This document shows, in pieces, positions 1 through 9,554 of a stretch of DNA of 64,000 bases. The translations under genes were made by a program, and so were the position numbers. The stretch is taken from positions 2,356,001 to 2,420,000 of the forward strand of contig NZ_CP046175.1 in assembly GCF_009708215.1 (NCBI RefSeq), written 5' to 3'. Position 1 is the first letter of the stretch, and each line of letters opens with the position of its first letter. The notes under the pieces are model-generated. The model made no database searches, was not told the origin of the DNA, and saw only the letters and a list, made by a program, of their open reading frames with translations. This DNA comes from Occultella kanbiaonis. Its GTDB lineage: Bacteria; Actinomycetota; Actinomycetes; Actinomycetales; Beutenbergiaceae.

Positions 1-1
1 G

Positions 2-610
2 ACGCTGGCCCGCGGCACGAAGGTGACCGCGGTCGAGCTGCAGGCCTCGTATCTGCAACGCGCCCGCGACTTCATCGCCGAGGCACCCGAGGGGGGCCCG
101 CACGACGAGTGGGTCCTCGAACTGTGGGGGCGCGGGCTGGACGCGCTCCGCAGCGGCGACCTCAGCCTCGTGGACCGGGACCTGGACTGGGCCATCAAGA
201 AGCGCCTCGTGGACCGCTACGTCGACGCCCACGACGTGCCGCTGTCCGACCCCCGGGTGCAGCGCCTCGACCTCGCCTACCACGACATCTCCCGCACCGA
301 CGGCTTGTTCGCCCGGCTCGCCGCGCGCGGCATGGTCAGCCGGGTCGTCACCGACGACGAGATCGACGCGGCCACCACCGAGCCGCCGCAGACCACCCGG
401 GCCAAGCTCCGCGGTGACTTCGTGACGGCGGCGACCGCGCGCCGCCGGGACTACACGGTCGACTGGGTGCACCTGAAGCTCAACGACAACGCCGGCCGGA
501 CCGTGCTCTGCAAGGACCCGTTCCGCAACGTCGACGACCGGGTGGACCGGCTGATCGCGAGCCTCGATCCACCGGCGCAGGCCCAGGGGACTCCCAGCCT
601 CGCCCCGTAG
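2..610 (+). CDS. pafA: Pup--protein ligase PafA, C-terminal part (5' end outside window)
   Basis: PafA attaches the small protein Pup to lysines of target proteins, marking them for the actinobacterial proteasome. The frame is open from the first base, so only about the last 200 residues are present. The tail carries the family's C-terminal signature: a WVHLKLND stretch, then a TVLCKDPFR stretch, then an RLIASL end. This ending distinguishes PafA from the related depupylase Dop. The stop codon TAG also forms the start of a TAGACT -10-like hexamer for the next gene. The GTG at 23 is internal and is not the true start. Catalytic N-terminal residues lie outside the window and cannot be judged. 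Confidence 0.93.
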   Translation, partial: TLARGTKVTAVELQASYLQRARDFIAEAPEGGPHDEWVLELWGRGLDALRSGDLSLVDRDLDWAIKKRLVDRYVDAHDVPLSDPRVQRLDLAYHDISRTDGLFARLAARGMVSRVVTDDEIDAATTEPPQTTRAKLRGDFVTAATARRRDYTVDWVHLKLNDNAGRTVLCKDPFRNVDDRVDRLIASLDPPAQAQGTPSLAP

Positions 611-613
611 ACT
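608..613 (+). promoter_or_regulatory. -10-like hexamer of a probable leaderless promoter
   Basis: TAGACT lies 8 nt before the ATG at 622 and overlaps the pafA stop codon. This spacing would place transcription initiation at or next to the start codon, giving a leaderless mRNA. No clear -35 or Shine-Dalgarno sequence was seen. Confidence 0.5.
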
Positions 614-621
614 CGACGATC

Positions 622-1524
622 ATGCCTGCTTCTCGACGACCCCACGGCCCCGGCCCGGTGGGGATGATGGTCCTGCGTCTGCTGGCCGTGATGGCCCTGC
701 TGACCGTGGCCGCCTGCGCCCCCGACGAACCCGAGCCGACCGGGATCGACCTGGTCAGCGTGGGTGGCAACTTCGGTGCGCACCCGCAGGTGACCTTCGA
801 CGCCCCGCTCGAGGTCACCGAGACCGACACCGAGGAACTGGTCACCGGCGAGGGCACCCTGCTCGTCGACGGCGCCGCCGTGATGGTCTCCTTCCTCGCC
901 GTGGACGCGGTCACCGGTGAGGTGATCGAGGACACGTTCAGCGCCCAGCCGGAAGTGATCCTGCTCACCGAGGCGGATGCCGGGCCGCTGTACGAGGACC
1001 TGCTCGGTCGTACCGAGGGATCCCGGCTGCTGCGCGTGGAGGTCGGCACCACCACCAAACCGAACCCGCTGGTGCTCGTCTACGACATCCTGCACACCCG
1101 CGCCTGGGGTGAGGAGGCGCCCGCGGTCGCCGGGATGCCGGTGGTGACCCGCAGTGAGACCGGCGAGCCCACCGTGGCCGTCCCGGACACCGCACCGCCC
1201 GCGGACCTGAGCGTGGTGCAGCTGATCCGGGGCGACGGCGCCCAGGTGCGATCCGGGCTGGCCGTCACCGTGCGCTACACCACGGTCGCCTGGAGCACCG
1301 GCGCGGTCGTCGAGTCGACCTGGGGGGAGGGGCAGGCGCCCACCACGGTGGCGTTCACCGGGCTCATCCAGGGCTGGCAGGAGGGCCTGGTCGACGAGAC
1401 CGTCGGCTCGCAGGTGATGCTGGTGGTGCCGCCCGAGCAGGCGTTCGGTGACGATACGCTCGTCTACGTGATCGATGTGCTGGCCGTGTCCGCCCTGAAC
1501 GGCACCGATGGGGCGGGCGAGTGA
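622..1524 (+). CDS. FKBP-type peptidyl-prolyl isomerase lipoprotein
   Basis: Predicted exported lipoprotein of 300 aa with a C-terminal FKBP domain that would catalyse cis-trans isomerisation of prolyl bonds outside the membrane. The N-terminus has arginines, a hydrophobic stretch and an LTVAAC lipobox around residue 32. The last 110 residues have the FKBP pattern: [13 protein letters not shown], an [12 protein letters not shown] core and a VPPEQAFG segment before the final strand. The middle region looks like a second, degenerate isomerase-like domain. It lies 11 bp after pafA, a common pairing in Actinobacteria, and its end overlaps hisF by 4 nt. The start at 622 is favoured by the -10 hexamer just upstream; internal ATGs near 664 are alternatives. 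Confidence 0.85.
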   Translation: MPASRRPHGPGPVGMMVLRLLAVMALLTVAACAPDEPEPTGIDLVSVGGNFGAHPQVTFDAPLEVTETDTEELVTGEGTLLVDGAAVMVSFLAVDAVTGEVIEDTFSAQPEVILLTEADAGPLYEDLLGRTEGSRLLRVEVGTTTKPNPLVLVYDILHTRAWGEEAPAVAGMPVVTRSETGEPTVAVPDTAPPADLSVVQLIRGDGAQVRSGLAVTVRYTTVAWSTGAVVESTWGEGQAPTTVAFTGLIQGWQEGLVDETVGSQVMLVVPPEQAFGDDTLVYVIDVLAVSALNGTDGAGE

Positions 1525-2291
1525 GCCTCGCGCTGCGGGTGATCCCCTGCCTGGACGTGAACGCGGGCCGCGTCGTCAAGGGCGTGAACTTCGAGAACCT
1601 GCGCGACGCCGGGGACCCGGTCGAGCTGGCCCACCGCTACGACGCCGAGGGCGCCGACGAGGTGACGTTCCTCGACGTGAGCGCCTCCACGGAGGGGCGG
1701 GCGACCACGCTGGAGATCGTCGCCCGCACCGCCGAGGAGGTCTTCGTGCCGCTGACGGTGGGCGGCGGGGTGCGCAGCACCGACGACGTGGACGCCCTGC
1801 TGCGCGCGGGCGCGGACAAGGTCGGCATCAACACGGCCGCGATCGCCCGCCCGGAGCTCATCGCCGAGGTGGCGCACCGGTTCGGTTCCCAGGTACTGGT
1901 GCTGTCCGTGGACGCCCGCCGCACGCCCGACGGCGTCAGCACGCCCTCCGGCTACGAGGTCACCACGCACGGGGGTCGCCGGGGCACCGGCATCGACGCG
2001 CTCGACTGGGTCAGCCGGGCTCAGGACGCCGGGGTCGGGGAGATCCTCCTGAACTCCATCGACGCCGACGGCACCACGTCCGGGTTCGACCTCGAGATGC
2101 TCACCGACGTGCGCGCGCGGGTCCAGGTACCGCTGATCGCCAGCGGCGGCGCCGGCACCGCCGAGCACTTCGTCGAGGCGGCCCGCACCGGCGCGGACGC
2201 GCTGCTCGCGGCCAGCGTGTTCCACTACCGCACCCTCACCATCTCCGAGGTCAAGGACCACCTGCGGGCGGCCGGCTTCGAGGTGCGCTGA
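1521..2291 (+). CDS. hisF: Imidazole glycerol phosphate synthase subunit HisF
   Basis: HisF is the cyclase half of IGP synthase. It uses ammonia from the HisH glutaminase to convert PRFAR into imidazole glycerol phosphate and AICAR, linking histidine and purine synthesis. At 256 aa it has normal length. It begins with the family's [20 protein letters not shown]; the Asp in CLDV is the first catalytic aspartate. It continues with LTVGGGVRS and the phosphate-binding GGAG loop near the end, typical of a (beta/alpha)8 barrel. The GTG start overlaps the FKBP stop as GTGA, which suggests translational coupling. hisI follows about 4.6 kb downstream; hisH is not in the window. Confidence 0.97.
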   Translation: MSLALRVIPCLDVNAGRVVKGVNFENLRDAGDPVELAHRYDAEGADEVTFLDVSASTEGRATTLEIVARTAEEVFVPLTVGGGVRSTDDVDALLRAGADKVGINTAAIARPELIAEVAHRFGSQVLVLSVDARRTPDGVSTPSGYEVTTHGGRRGTGIDALDWVSRAQDAGVGEILLNSIDADGTTSGFDLEMLTDVRARVQVPLIASGGAGTAEHFVEAARTGADALLAASVFHYRTLTISEVKDHLRAAGFEVR

Positions 2292-2326
2292 GCGCAGGCT
2301 GAGCCGCTGAGCGCAGGGCTGAGCCG
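2288..2326. repeat. Short tandem duplication spanning the hisF stop codon
   Basis: A 19-20 bp unit beginning CTGAGCGCAGG and ending CTGAGCCG occurs twice in succession; the second copy has one extra G. The first copy contains the hisF TGA stop. A third, partial GCGCACAGGCCTGA copy follows. It lies between convergent genes and probably arose by slippage. Confidence 0.7.
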
Positions 2327-2345
2327 CCGCGCACAGGCCTGAACG

Positions 2346-2987
2346 TCAGAGCGCCGCCCAGGCCTCGAAGGCGGTGACGGCGTCAGGCGTTCCGGTGACC
2401 TGCACCTGCGCGGCGCCGCGGCGCCCCATCGCGAACAGCGCCTGCTCGAGGGGACCACCGGTGAGGGCCACCGACACCGCGCCGGAGCGGGCACGCCGTC
2501 GGCGGCCCCCTGGGACCACCAGCACCACACCGACGGGCGCGGACCGGAACGCGAACCCGGCGAACTGACCGAGGCGCCGCCAGATGTCGTCGAGCATGGG
2601 CGCCGGCAGCTCCCGCGGGGACAACGGCTCAGGGCCGCCGCGACGGACGTCCTCGTGGTGGACCACGTACTCGAGCAGGTTCATCGCCTCGTCGGCCCGG
2701 CCGCGCACCAGCCGCATCGGGTTCGCCCCGTCCGGGCCGGCCGCGAACGTCTCGACCGCGTCGGTGTAGGCGGCGCGCTCGCGCAGGCCGTCCGCGACGT
2801 CGTCGATGAGCCGGTCCGCGGCGTCGGGCGCCCACGGCAGCGGGGTCAGCCGCCACGGTTCCTGCCCGCGCAGGAGCAGGTGCGCGGCCAGGTGCCGGGT
2901 CTGCCAGCCCTCGCACAGCGTGGGGGCGTTCGGACCCGCCTCCGTCAGGGACTCGACCAGGGCGGACTTCTCGCGCGCGGACCACAT
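2346..2987 (-). CDS. TIGR03085-type metal-binding protein (DinB/mycothiol maleylpyruvate isomerase fold)
   Basis: About 213 aa. The opening WSAREKSALVESL followed by APTLCEGWQTRHLAAHLLLR is characteristic of the TIGR03085 family, which has the N-terminal fold of mycothiol-dependent maleylpyruvate isomerase. The first metal-ligand His lies in the AAHL segment, and VVHHEDVRR supplies the usual HHxD motif. Such proteins are found widely in Actinobacteria, but the reaction of this family is not established. The ATG at 2987 matches where family members begin; a GTG at 3008 in the same frame is possible. It is convergent with hisF and divergent from the ABC exporter genes. Confidence 0.8.
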   Translation of the reverse strand: MWSAREKSALVESLTEAGPNAPTLCEGWQTRHLAAHLLLRGQEPWRLTPLPWAPDAADRLIDDVADGLRERAAYTDAVETFAAGPDGANPMRLVRGRADEAMNLLEYVVHHEDVRRGGPEPLSPRELPAPMLDDIWRRLGQFAGFAFRSAPVGVVLVVPGGRRRRARSGAVSVALTGGPLEQALFAMGRRGAAQVQVTGTPDAVTAFEAWAAL

Positions 2988-3055
2988 GGGCTCCACGTTC
3001 TCACACACCTGCGCCGGACTCGCGTCGGCAGGGCCGGGCCGACCTCAGGCGACGG

Positions 3056-3061
3056 TAGGCT
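3056..3061 (+). promoter_or_regulatory. -10-like hexamer of a probable leaderless promoter (ABC exporter)
   Basis: TAGGCT lies exactly 7 nt before the GTG at 3069 with no Shine-Dalgarno between them. It supports 3069 as the start of the exporter gene rather than an upstream codon in the same open frame. Confidence 0.6.
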
Positions 3062-3068
3062 TGTGCCA

Positions 3069-5024
3069 GTGCCCGCAGAACCCGCCGGAGACGGCAACCC
3101 CGCAACGCCCAGCCCCGACGACGGAGGGGGCCACGCGGAGCCCGTTCACGCTCTGTCCGGCGGCGCCGTCCGACGCTCCCTGCTCCTGATCGGCCGGGGC
3201 ATCGCCTCGCAGCCGCGCACGTTCACGATCGCGATCATCGCGAGCGTGGTCTACGGCATCGGCCTGGTCGCCTCCGGCTGGCTGCTCGGCCGGATCACCG
3301 ACGGCGTCGTGCTGCCCGCGATCCAGGGGTCCGGGGTGTCGACCGGGTCCATCTGGCTGGCCGGGTTCGGGCTCCTGCTGATCGGCGCGGTGACCGCCGT
3401 CGGAGTGGCGCTGCGCCGCATCTACGCGGGGATCGGCGCCCTCGACGTGCAGGCGGGGCACCGGCGCGCCGTCACCCGCCAGTACCTCAGGCTGCCGATG
3501 ACCTGGCACCGGCGGCACCCGGCCGGCCAACTGCTCTCCAACGCGAACGCGGACGCCGAGGCCGCCGGCGGCGTGTTCATGCCGCTGCCGTTCGCGCTCG
3601 GAGTGCTCGTGATGATCATCGTCGCCGGGGTCGCCATGATCGTCGCCGACCCGGTCCTCGGCATCATCGGGGTGAGCGTGCTCCCGCTCGTGCTCGTCGT
3701 GAACGCCGTGTACCGCAACTACATGAGTCCGGCGATCACCCGCGTCCAGCACCAGCGGGCGGTCGTGGCGGACGTCGCCCACGAGAGCTTCGAGGCGGCC
3801 GCCGTCGTGAAGGCACTCGGCACCGAGGACTTCGAGGAGCGGCGCTTCGCCTCTGCGAGCCGCACCCTGCGGGACGCGAACATCGCGGTCGGGCGGATCC
3901 GGTCCGTGTTCGACCCGGTGATCGACCTGCTCCCGGGCCTGGCCACGCTCGGCGTCCTCGCGGTGGGCGCGACGCGGGTCGCGGCCGGCGTGGTGGACAC
4001 CGGTGCCGTCATCACGACGGCCTATCTGCTCACCGTGATGACGTTCCCGGTCCGCGCGATCGGCTTCGTCCTGGGTGACCTGCCGCGCTCGCTGGTCGGC
4101 CACGACCGGGTCTCGCGGGTGATCGACGCCCGTGGCTACCTCGGCGCGGGCCGGCGCCGGCTCGGCGACGCGGCCGGAGCCGAGCAGGGCCTGCGTCTGG
4201 ATCTCGACCGCGTCGGCGTGCGGGTGCCGAGCCACGATGCCGACGGCGCGGCCACCGAGGCGGACCTGCTCACCGATGTCACGTTCTCCGTACCGGCCGG
4301 CCGGACGGTCGCGATCGTCGGGTCCACCGGCTCCGGCAAGTCGACGCTGGTGGACGTCATCGCCCGGCTGCGGGACCCCTCGGCCGGGGTGGTCCGCTAC
4401 GACGGCCGCGACGCCCGGGAGATCACCGACTCCGACCGCACCGGCGCGATCGCCCTGGTGGCGCAGTCGGCGTTCGTGTTCGAGGACACCGTCCGCGGCA
4501 ACGTCACCCTCGCCGACGAGGTGGAGCCCGACGGCGAGGGGCAGCCGGTCGGCACGGGTCACGGATACACCGACGAGCAGGTCTGGGCCGCGCTGGCGAT
4601 CGCGCAGGCCGACGGTTTCGTCGCCGCGCTGCCCGATGGCCTGGACACCGTCATCGGCGAACGGGGCGCGTCCCTGTCCGGTGGTCAGCGCCAACGGCTG
4701 GCGATCGCGCGCGCCCTCATCCGGCGCCCGAGGCTCCTCATCCTCGACGACGCGACCTCCGCCGTCGACCCGCTCGTGGAGCAGGCCATCCTGGCCGGGC
4801 TCCGCCGCAGCGCCGGGGACGTCACGGTGATCCTGGTCGCCTACCGCACCGCCACGATCGGGCTCGCCGACTCGGTGGTGCACGTCGAGCGTGGTCACGT
4901 GGTCGACGCCGGCACCCACACCGACCTGCTCGGCCGCGACCGGGGCTACCGGCGCCTGGTCACCGCCTACCAACGCGGCCGCGAGGAAAGGCACGAACAG
5001 CACGAACGGAAGGTGGCCCGGTGA
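3069..5024 (+). CDS. ABC exporter half-transporter, degenerate-site subunit
   Basis: This 651-aa protein has an N-terminal six-helix exporter transmembrane domain and a C-terminal nucleotide-binding domain. It has Walker A (VGSTGSGKST) and an intact LSGGQRQRLAIARA signature. Two catalytic positions deviate: Walker B reads LLILDDATSAVD, with Asp replacing the catalytic Glu. The H-loop region reads VAYRTAT, with Tyr where the switch His is expected. The partner gene at 5021 has the complementary pattern, so the two probably form a heterodimeric exporter with one consensus and one degenerate ATP site (as in TM287/288 and LmrCD). The substrate cannot be deduced. The start at GTG 3069 is supported by the adjacent -10 hexamer; the open frame upstream is antisense to the TIGR03085 gene. 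GTGA overlap with the partner. Confidence 0.9.
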   Translation: MPAEPAGDGNPATPSPDDGGGHAEPVHALSGGAVRRSLLLIGRGIASQPRTFTIAIIASVVYGIGLVASGWLLGRITDGVVLPAIQGSGVSTGSIWLAGFGLLLIGAVTAVGVALRRIYAGIGALDVQAGHRRAVTRQYLRLPMTWHRRHPAGQLLSNANADAEAAGGVFMPLPFALGVLVMIIVAGVAMIVADPVLGIIGVSVLPLVLVVNAVYRNYMSPAITRVQHQRAVVADVAHESFEAAAVVKALGTEDFEERRFASASRTLRDANIAVGRIRSVFDPVIDLLPGLATLGVLAVGATRVAAGVVDTGAVITTAYLLTVMTFPVRAIGFVLGDLPRSLVGHDRVSRVIDARGYLGAGRRRLGDAAGAEQGLRLDLDRVGVRVPSHDADGAATEADLLTDVTFSVPAGRTVAIVGSTGSGKSTLVDVIARLRDPSAGVVRYDGRDAREITDSDRTGAIALVAQSAFVFEDTVRGNVTLADEVEPDGEGQPVGTGHGYTDEQVWAALAIAQADGFVAALPDGLDTVIGERGASLSGGQRQRLAIARALIRRPRLLILDDATSAVDPLVEQAILAGLRRSAGDVTVILVAYRTATIGLADSVVHVERGHVVDAGTHTDLLGRDRGYRRLVTAYQRGREERHEQHERKVAR

Positions 5025-6823
5025 GCGCCACGACCCCCGGAACCAGCGCCCGGATCGAGAGCACCTCCTCGCTCGGGGTGCTCGGCACCCTCAGGGCGGG
5101 CCTGGCGCTCTCGCCGGCGATGCGCACGGGTATCGGCGTCACCCTCGCCCTCGCCGTGCTGGCCACCGCCGGGCGACTGATCGTCCCGATCGTGGTGCAG
5201 CAGACCACGGACGTCGGCATCCTCGCGCCGGGTGGGGTCGACGTCGGCCTGGTCCTGCGGCTGTGCGGGATCGCCGCGGTCGGGCTGCTCGCCGCGGCCG
5301 CGTGCACCACCTGGGTGAACGTGCGCCTGTTCCGCGCGGCCGAGGCCGGGCTCCTGCAATTGCGGGTGCGGGCGTTCCGGCACGTGCACGACCTGTCCGT
5401 GCTGACCCAGAACACGGAGCGGCGCGGGTCGCTGGTGTCCCGGGTGACCTCCGACGTGGACACCATCTCCCTGTTCGTCCAGTGGGGCGGCATGCAGCTC
5501 GTGCTGTCCGTGCTGCAGATCGCCGGCGCGACCGTGGCGATGCTGTTCTACTCCTGGCAGCTGACCGTGGTGGTGTGGCTCGCGTTCGCGCCGATGATCG
5601 TGCTCGCACCGAAGGCGCAGAAGTCCCTGAACGTGGCCTACGGCACGGTGCGCCTGCGGGTCGGGGCCATGCTCGGGCGGATCTCGGAGTCGATCGTCGG
5701 TGCGCAGACGATCCGCTCCTACGGCGCGGGTGCCCGCACCCAGCGCCGCATGGACGAGGCCATCGGCGAGCACCGGGACGCCGCGGTGCGGGCGCAGGCG
5801 TTCGCGTCGCTGGCGTTCTCCTCCGGGGTGCTGCTCTCCGGCCTTGCGCTCGGTTCCGTGGTGGTCGTGGGCACCCTGCTCGGGATCGACGGCGATCTCA
5901 CCGTGGGCGGGCTGCTCGCGTTCCTGTTCCTGGTGCAGATCTTCACCGGCCCGGTGCAGTCGGCCACCGAGGTCCTGAACGAGCTGCAGAACGCCGTGGC
6001 CGGGTGGCGCCGGGTGATCTCGGTGGTGCACACCCCGCTGGACATCACCGAGCCGGACGAGCCGACCCCGGCCGGACCGCGCGGCCCGGCGGCCCTGGAC
6101 TTCACCGACGTCACCTACGCCTACCCCGGCACGGCGGCCGCGGTGCTGCACGACATCGACCTGGCGATCCCCGCGGGTGCCCGCGTGGCCGTGGTCGGGG
6201 AGACCGGATCGGGCAAGACCACGCTCGCCAAGCTGCTCACCCGGATGATGGATCCGGACGCGGGCTCGGTGCGCCTGAACGGTGTGGACCTGCGTGAGAT
6301 CGCGCTCGCGGATCTGCGCTCGCGGGTCGTGATCGTGCCGCAGGAGGGGTTCCTGTTCGATGACACGATCGCCGGGAACGTGGCGTACGGCCGGGCGGAC
6401 ACCGACGCGGACAGCGTGGCCGCCGCGCTCGAGCGTCTCGGCCTGGGCGACTGGTTGGCCACGCTGCCGCTCGGTGTGCACACCGATGTCGGGCAGCGCG
6501 GCGAGTCCCTCAGCGCCGGCGAACGGCAGCTCGTCGCGATCGCGCGTGCCTACCTGGCCGACGCGGACGTGCTGGTCCTCGACGAGGCGACCTCCGCCGT
6601 CGACCCGGCGACCGAGCACCGGATCAGCCGGGCCCTGGCCGAACTGACCCAGGGGCGCACCTCGGTCGCGATCGCACACCGCCTCTCCACGGCGGAGGCC
6701 GCGGACCTGGTGGTCGTCGTTGACGCCGGCCGGATCGTGGAGCTCGGCCCGCACACGGCTCTGGTGGCCGCCGACGGGGTCTACGCACGGATGCACGCGA
6801 CGTGGATCTCGGCGAGCGAATGA
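5021..6823 (+). CDS. ABC exporter half-transporter, consensus Walker subunit
   Basis: This is the 600-aa partner of the preceding gene, again with a membrane domain followed by an ATPase domain. It has Walker A (VGETGSGKTT), a canonical Walker B ending in LDEATSAVDP with catalytic Glu, and an intact IAHRLST H-loop. Its signature motif is altered to LSAGERQ. In ABC dimers each site combines the Walker motifs of one subunit with the signature of the other. The altered signature therefore falls in the same site as the degenerate Walker B and H-loop of the partner, leaving one fully canonical site. Translation is coupled to the upstream gene by a GTGA overlap. hisI follows after 50 bp. Confidence 0.92.
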   Translation: MSATTPGTSARIESTSSLGVLGTLRAGLALSPAMRTGIGVTLALAVLATAGRLIVPIVVQQTTDVGILAPGGVDVGLVLRLCGIAAVGLLAAAACTTWVNVRLFRAAEAGLLQLRVRAFRHVHDLSVLTQNTERRGSLVSRVTSDVDTISLFVQWGGMQLVLSVLQIAGATVAMLFYSWQLTVVVWLAFAPMIVLAPKAQKSLNVAYGTVRLRVGAMLGRISESIVGAQTIRSYGAGARTQRRMDEAIGEHRDAAVRAQAFASLAFSSGVLLSGLALGSVVVVGTLLGIDGDLTVGGLLAFLFLVQIFTGPVQSATEVLNELQNAVAGWRRVISVVHTPLDITEPDEPTPAGPRGPAALDFTDVTYAYPGTAAAVLHDIDLAIPAGARVAVVGETGSGKTTLAKLLTRMMDPDAGSVRLNGVDLREIALADLRSRVVIVPQEGFLFDDTIAGNVAYGRADTDADSVAAALERLGLGDWLATLPLGVHTDVGQRGESLSAGERQLVAIARAYLADADVLVLDEATSAVDPATEHRISRALAELTQGRTSVAIAHRLSTAEAADLVVVVDAGRIVELGPHTALVAADGVYARMHATWISASE

Positions 6824-6873
6824 GGCCCCGCGGGGGTCCGTGAACGTGCCCCGGGCGTGGGAGGATCGAGGGC

Positions 6874-7266
6874 GTGTCCGACGTGAACCCCTCCGCCCTG
6901 GATCCCTCGATCGCGGCCCGGCTGAAGCGGGACGAGCTCGGTCTCGTCTGCGCCGTCGTGCAGGATGACGCAGGAGGTGACGTCCTCATGGTCGGCTGGA
7001 TGGACGACGAGGCCCTGCACCGCACGCTGACCACGGGCCGGGCCTGGTACTGGTCCCGGTCCCGCCAGGAGTACTGGCGCAAGGGCGACACCTCAGGGCA
7101 CACGCAGCACGTGCGCTCGGTGGCGCTGGACTGTGACGGCGACGCCCTGCTGGTCCGGGTGGAACAGATCGGCCCGGCGTGCCACACCGGCACCCGGACC
7201 TGCTTCGAGGCGGGCGGGGACCTCGGCGCCGTCGTGGGCGGCCAGACCCCGGAGGCCGGACGATGA
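6874..7266 (+). CDS. hisI: Phosphoribosyl-AMP cyclohydrolase
   Basis: HisI opens the adenine ring of phosphoribosyl-AMP in histidine biosynthesis, a zinc- and magnesium-dependent step. At 130 aa it is a stand-alone cyclohydrolase with no phosphoribosyl-ATP pyrophosphatase domain. Family signatures are visible: [10 protein letters not shown], then [14 protein letters not shown], then a DxD-type LDCDGDALL stretch, and the metal-binding Cys-His segment [10 protein letters not shown]. The GTG start is preceded by GGGAGGA, which may serve as a ribosome site, and by GAGGAT 7 nt upstream, so leaderless initiation is also possible. It ends in an ATGA overlap with trpE, coupling histidine and tryptophan genes. 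Confidence 0.96.
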   Translation: MSDVNPSALDPSIAARLKRDELGLVCAVVQDDAGGDVLMVGWMDDEALHRTLTTGRAWYWSRSRQEYWRKGDTSGHTQHVRSVALDCDGDALLVRVEQIGPACHTGTRTCFEAGGDLGAVVGGQTPEAGR

Positions 7267-8858
7267 CCGGCGCGCAGCCCGACGTCGCCGCCGACTCGGG
7301 CGCCGACCTGAAGCTGGCCTGGGGCGAGACCTGGCCCTCCGGCGCCGGCTTCCGCGACCTCGCTGAGGAGCGCCGGGTGATCCCCGTGGTGCGCCGGATC
7401 CTCGCCGACGACGTCACACCGGTGGGGCTGTATCGCCGGCTCTCCTCGGGCCGGGCCGGCACGTTCATCCTGGAGTCGGCGGCCTCGGACGGCGTCTGGT
7501 CGCGGTGGTCGTTCGTGGGGGTCTCCTCCCGGGCGATCCTCAGCGAGGCCGACGGTCAGGCCCACTGGTACGGCGACGTCCCGGTCGCGGTGCCCCGCAC
7601 CGGTGACGTCCTCGACGTGCTCCGGGAGACCCTGCGGGTGCTGCACACCCCGGCGCTGCCTGGCCTGCCGCCGCTGACCGGCGGGCTGGTCGGCGCGCTC
7701 GGCTGGGACGTGATCCACCACTGGGAACCCACGCTGCCGCGGCTGGCCCGCGAGGAGCTCGGCGTCCCGGAGGTCGCGCTGTGCCTCGTCGGGGACATGG
7801 CCGCCGTCGACCACAACACCGGTGACGTCTGGCTGATCGCGAACGCCATCAACTTCGACGACACCGACGAGCGGGTCGACGAGGCCTACGCCGACGCCGT
7901 CGCCCGGCTCGACGCCATGGCCGCCGCGCTGGTGGCCCCCGCCCCGTCCCGCGCGATGGTCACCCTCGACGGCGCGGCGGCGCGGGAACCGGAGCTGCGG
8001 TTCCGGACCGAGCGGGCCGACTTCGAGGCCGGCGTCCTCGCCGCCAAGCAGGCGATCCGCGAGGGCGAGGTGTTCCAGGTCGTGCTGTCCCAGCGCCTGG
8101 AGCTGGAGTGCACCGCGGACCCGCTCGACGTGTACCGGGTGCTGCGGACCATCAACCCGAGCCCGTACATGTACTTCCTGCACCTGGGCGACCCGGGGGC
8201 GGACGGCGAGGGCGACTACCACGTCGTCGGGTCCAGCCCGGAGACCCTCGTCAAGGTCACCGGCCGGGACGTGGTCAGCTTCCCGATCGCGGGCTCCCGC
8301 CCGCGCGGCGAGAACGCCGCCCAGGACCGCGAGCACGCCGACGAGCTGCTCGTGGACCCGAAGGAACGCGCCGAGCACCTGATGCTGGTGGACCTCGCCC
8401 GCAACGACCTCGGCCGGGTCTGCGAGCCGGGCAGCGTCGCCGTCGTGGAGTTCATGGAGATCAAGCGGTACAGCCACATCATGCACATGTCCTCCACGGT
8501 CAACGGCCGGCTCCGCCCGGAGTCGACGGCGGTGGACGTGTTCACGGCGACGTTCCCGGCGGGCACCCTCTCCGGGGCGCCGAAGCCGCGGGCGATCGCC
8601 CTCATCGACGAGCTGGAGCCGGCCCGCCGCGGCATCTACGGCGGCACGGTCGGGTACTTCGACCTGGCCGGCGACCTCGACATGGCGATCGCGATCCGGA
8701 CCGCGCTGATCTCGCGGGGCGTCGCGAGCGTTCAGGCCGGCGGGGGACTGGTGGCGGACTCGGTGCCGGAGACGGAGTACTGGGAGAGCCGGAACAAGGC
8801 CGCCGCGGCGGTGCGGGCGGTGCAGATCGCCGCCGGTATCGAAGCGATCGCACCGTGA
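7263..8858 (+). CDS. trpE: Anthranilate synthase component I
   Basis: TrpE converts chorismate plus ammonia (supplied by TrpG) to anthranilate, the first committed step to tryptophan. It is 531 aa. The C-terminal chorismate-binding domain is clear: [24 protein letters not shown], a [10 protein letters not shown] stretch, RPRG, and the [11 protein letters not shown] segment near the catalytic site. These features separate it from PabB less sharply, but the trp neighbourhood decides the call. The ATG overlaps the hisI stop (ATGA), which selects 7263 over earlier in-frame codons. The downstream membrane-protein gene overlaps by GTGA. No trpG or trpD is in the window, and no tryptophan-rich leader peptide was found upstream. 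Confidence 0.96.
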   Translation: MTGAQPDVAADSGADLKLAWGETWPSGAGFRDLAEERRVIPVVRRILADDVTPVGLYRRLSSGRAGTFILESAASDGVWSRWSFVGVSSRAILSEADGQAHWYGDVPVAVPRTGDVLDVLRETLRVLHTPALPGLPPLTGGLVGALGWDVIHHWEPTLPRLAREELGVPEVALCLVGDMAAVDHNTGDVWLIANAINFDDTDERVDEAYADAVARLDAMAAALVAPAPSRAMVTLDGAAAREPELRFRTERADFEAGVLAAKQAIREGEVFQVVLSQRLELECTADPLDVYRVLRTINPSPYMYFLHLGDPGADGEGDYHVVGSSPETLVKVTGRDVVSFPIAGSRPRGENAAQDREHADELLVDPKERAEHLMLVDLARNDLGRVCEPGSVAVVEFMEIKRYSHIMHMSSTVNGRLRPESTAVDVFTATFPAGTLSGAPKPRAIALIDELEPARRGIYGGTVGYFDLAGDLDMAIAIRTALISRGVASVQAGGGLVADSVPETEYWESRNKAAAAVRAVQIAAGIEAIAP

Positions 8859-9511
8859 CGCCGGCGTTCAGGCGCCGACGGTTGGGCCGTGGTCCGGCCG
8901 TGCTGATCCTGCTCGTGGCCGGGGCGGCCCTCCTGGTCACCACGCTGGGCACCTGGGTCAGCGCGCCCGTGGCGGGCACGCTCGGGACCGAGACGGTCAG
9001 CGTGGGCGGCGCCGCTGCCGCCCCGGTGGTCCCGTCCGTGGCGCTCGTCGTGCTCGCAGCCGCGCTCGCCCTCGGCCTGTCCGGCCGGGTGGTCCGGATG
9101 CTGGCGGCCGTGCTGGCGGCCCTCGCCGGAGCTGCGGCGCTGGTGGCGGTGCTGGCGTTCCTGCGGGACCCGGCCACCCCGGCGCAGGCCGCCGCGGGCG
9201 AGCTGATCGGGGTCCGCGAGATCAGCGGCGAGCCTGCCGTGACCGCCCTGCCCTACCTCGCGCTCGGGGTGGCCGCGGTGATCCTCGTCCTCGGTATCGC
9301 CCTGCCGTTCCTGGTCGGGCAGTGGGGCCGGGTCGGCCGCCGCTACGAGCGCGGCTCCGATCCGGCCGCGGCCGGCGCCGCGGCGCCGGGACCGGGTGCG
9401 CCGGGGTCGACCGCGGCGCCGGCCGCCGCCGGGTCGGCGCGCACGGTCCGGATGGAGGACTGGGACGCGCTGAGCCGCGGCGAGGACCCGAGCGAGGAGG
9501 CGGACCGGTAG
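8855..9511 (+). CDS. Trp-operon-associated membrane protein (TIGR02234-like)
   Basis: This 218-aa protein has four predicted transmembrane segments: two near the N-terminus around residues 13-75, one around 80-105 and one around 135-160. A Pro/Ala/Gly-rich cytoplasmic tail follows. Position between trpE and trpC and the architecture match the actinobacterial Trp biosynthesis-associated membrane protein family, whose molecular role is unknown. A function in tryptophan or precursor transport is only a guess from context. The GTG start overlaps the trpE stop (GTGA). Its own stop TAG is the first part of a TAGTCT hexamer that may be a -10 element for the next gene. Confidence 0.78.
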   Translation: MTPAFRRRRLGRGPAVLILLVAGAALLVTTLGTWVSAPVAGTLGTETVSVGGAAAAPVVPSVALVVLAAALALGLSGRVVRMLAAVLAALAGAAALVAVLAFLRDPATPAQAAAGELIGVREISGEPAVTALPYLALGVAAVILVLGIALPFLVGQWGRVGRRYERGSDPAAAGAAAPGPGAPGSTAAPAAAGSARTVRMEDWDALSRGEDPSEEADR

Positions 9512-9554
9512 TCTGGTCGCGCCGAGCACGACCACCGCGAAGGGCCACAGCACC

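Noticed and set aside
2655-3068. In-frame extension of the ABC exporter upstream of GTG 3069
   Set aside because: It runs antisense through the TIGR03085 gene and has no membrane or ABC character; the -10 element at 3056-3061 supports 3069.
3045-5003. Long minus-strand open frame opposite the first ABC exporter gene
   Set aside because: Low-complexity His/Asp/Arg product without motifs; shadow of the plus-strand gene.
7179-7262. Tryptophan attenuator or leader peptide before trpE
   Set aside because: The region is inside hisI and no Trp-rich short frame exists.
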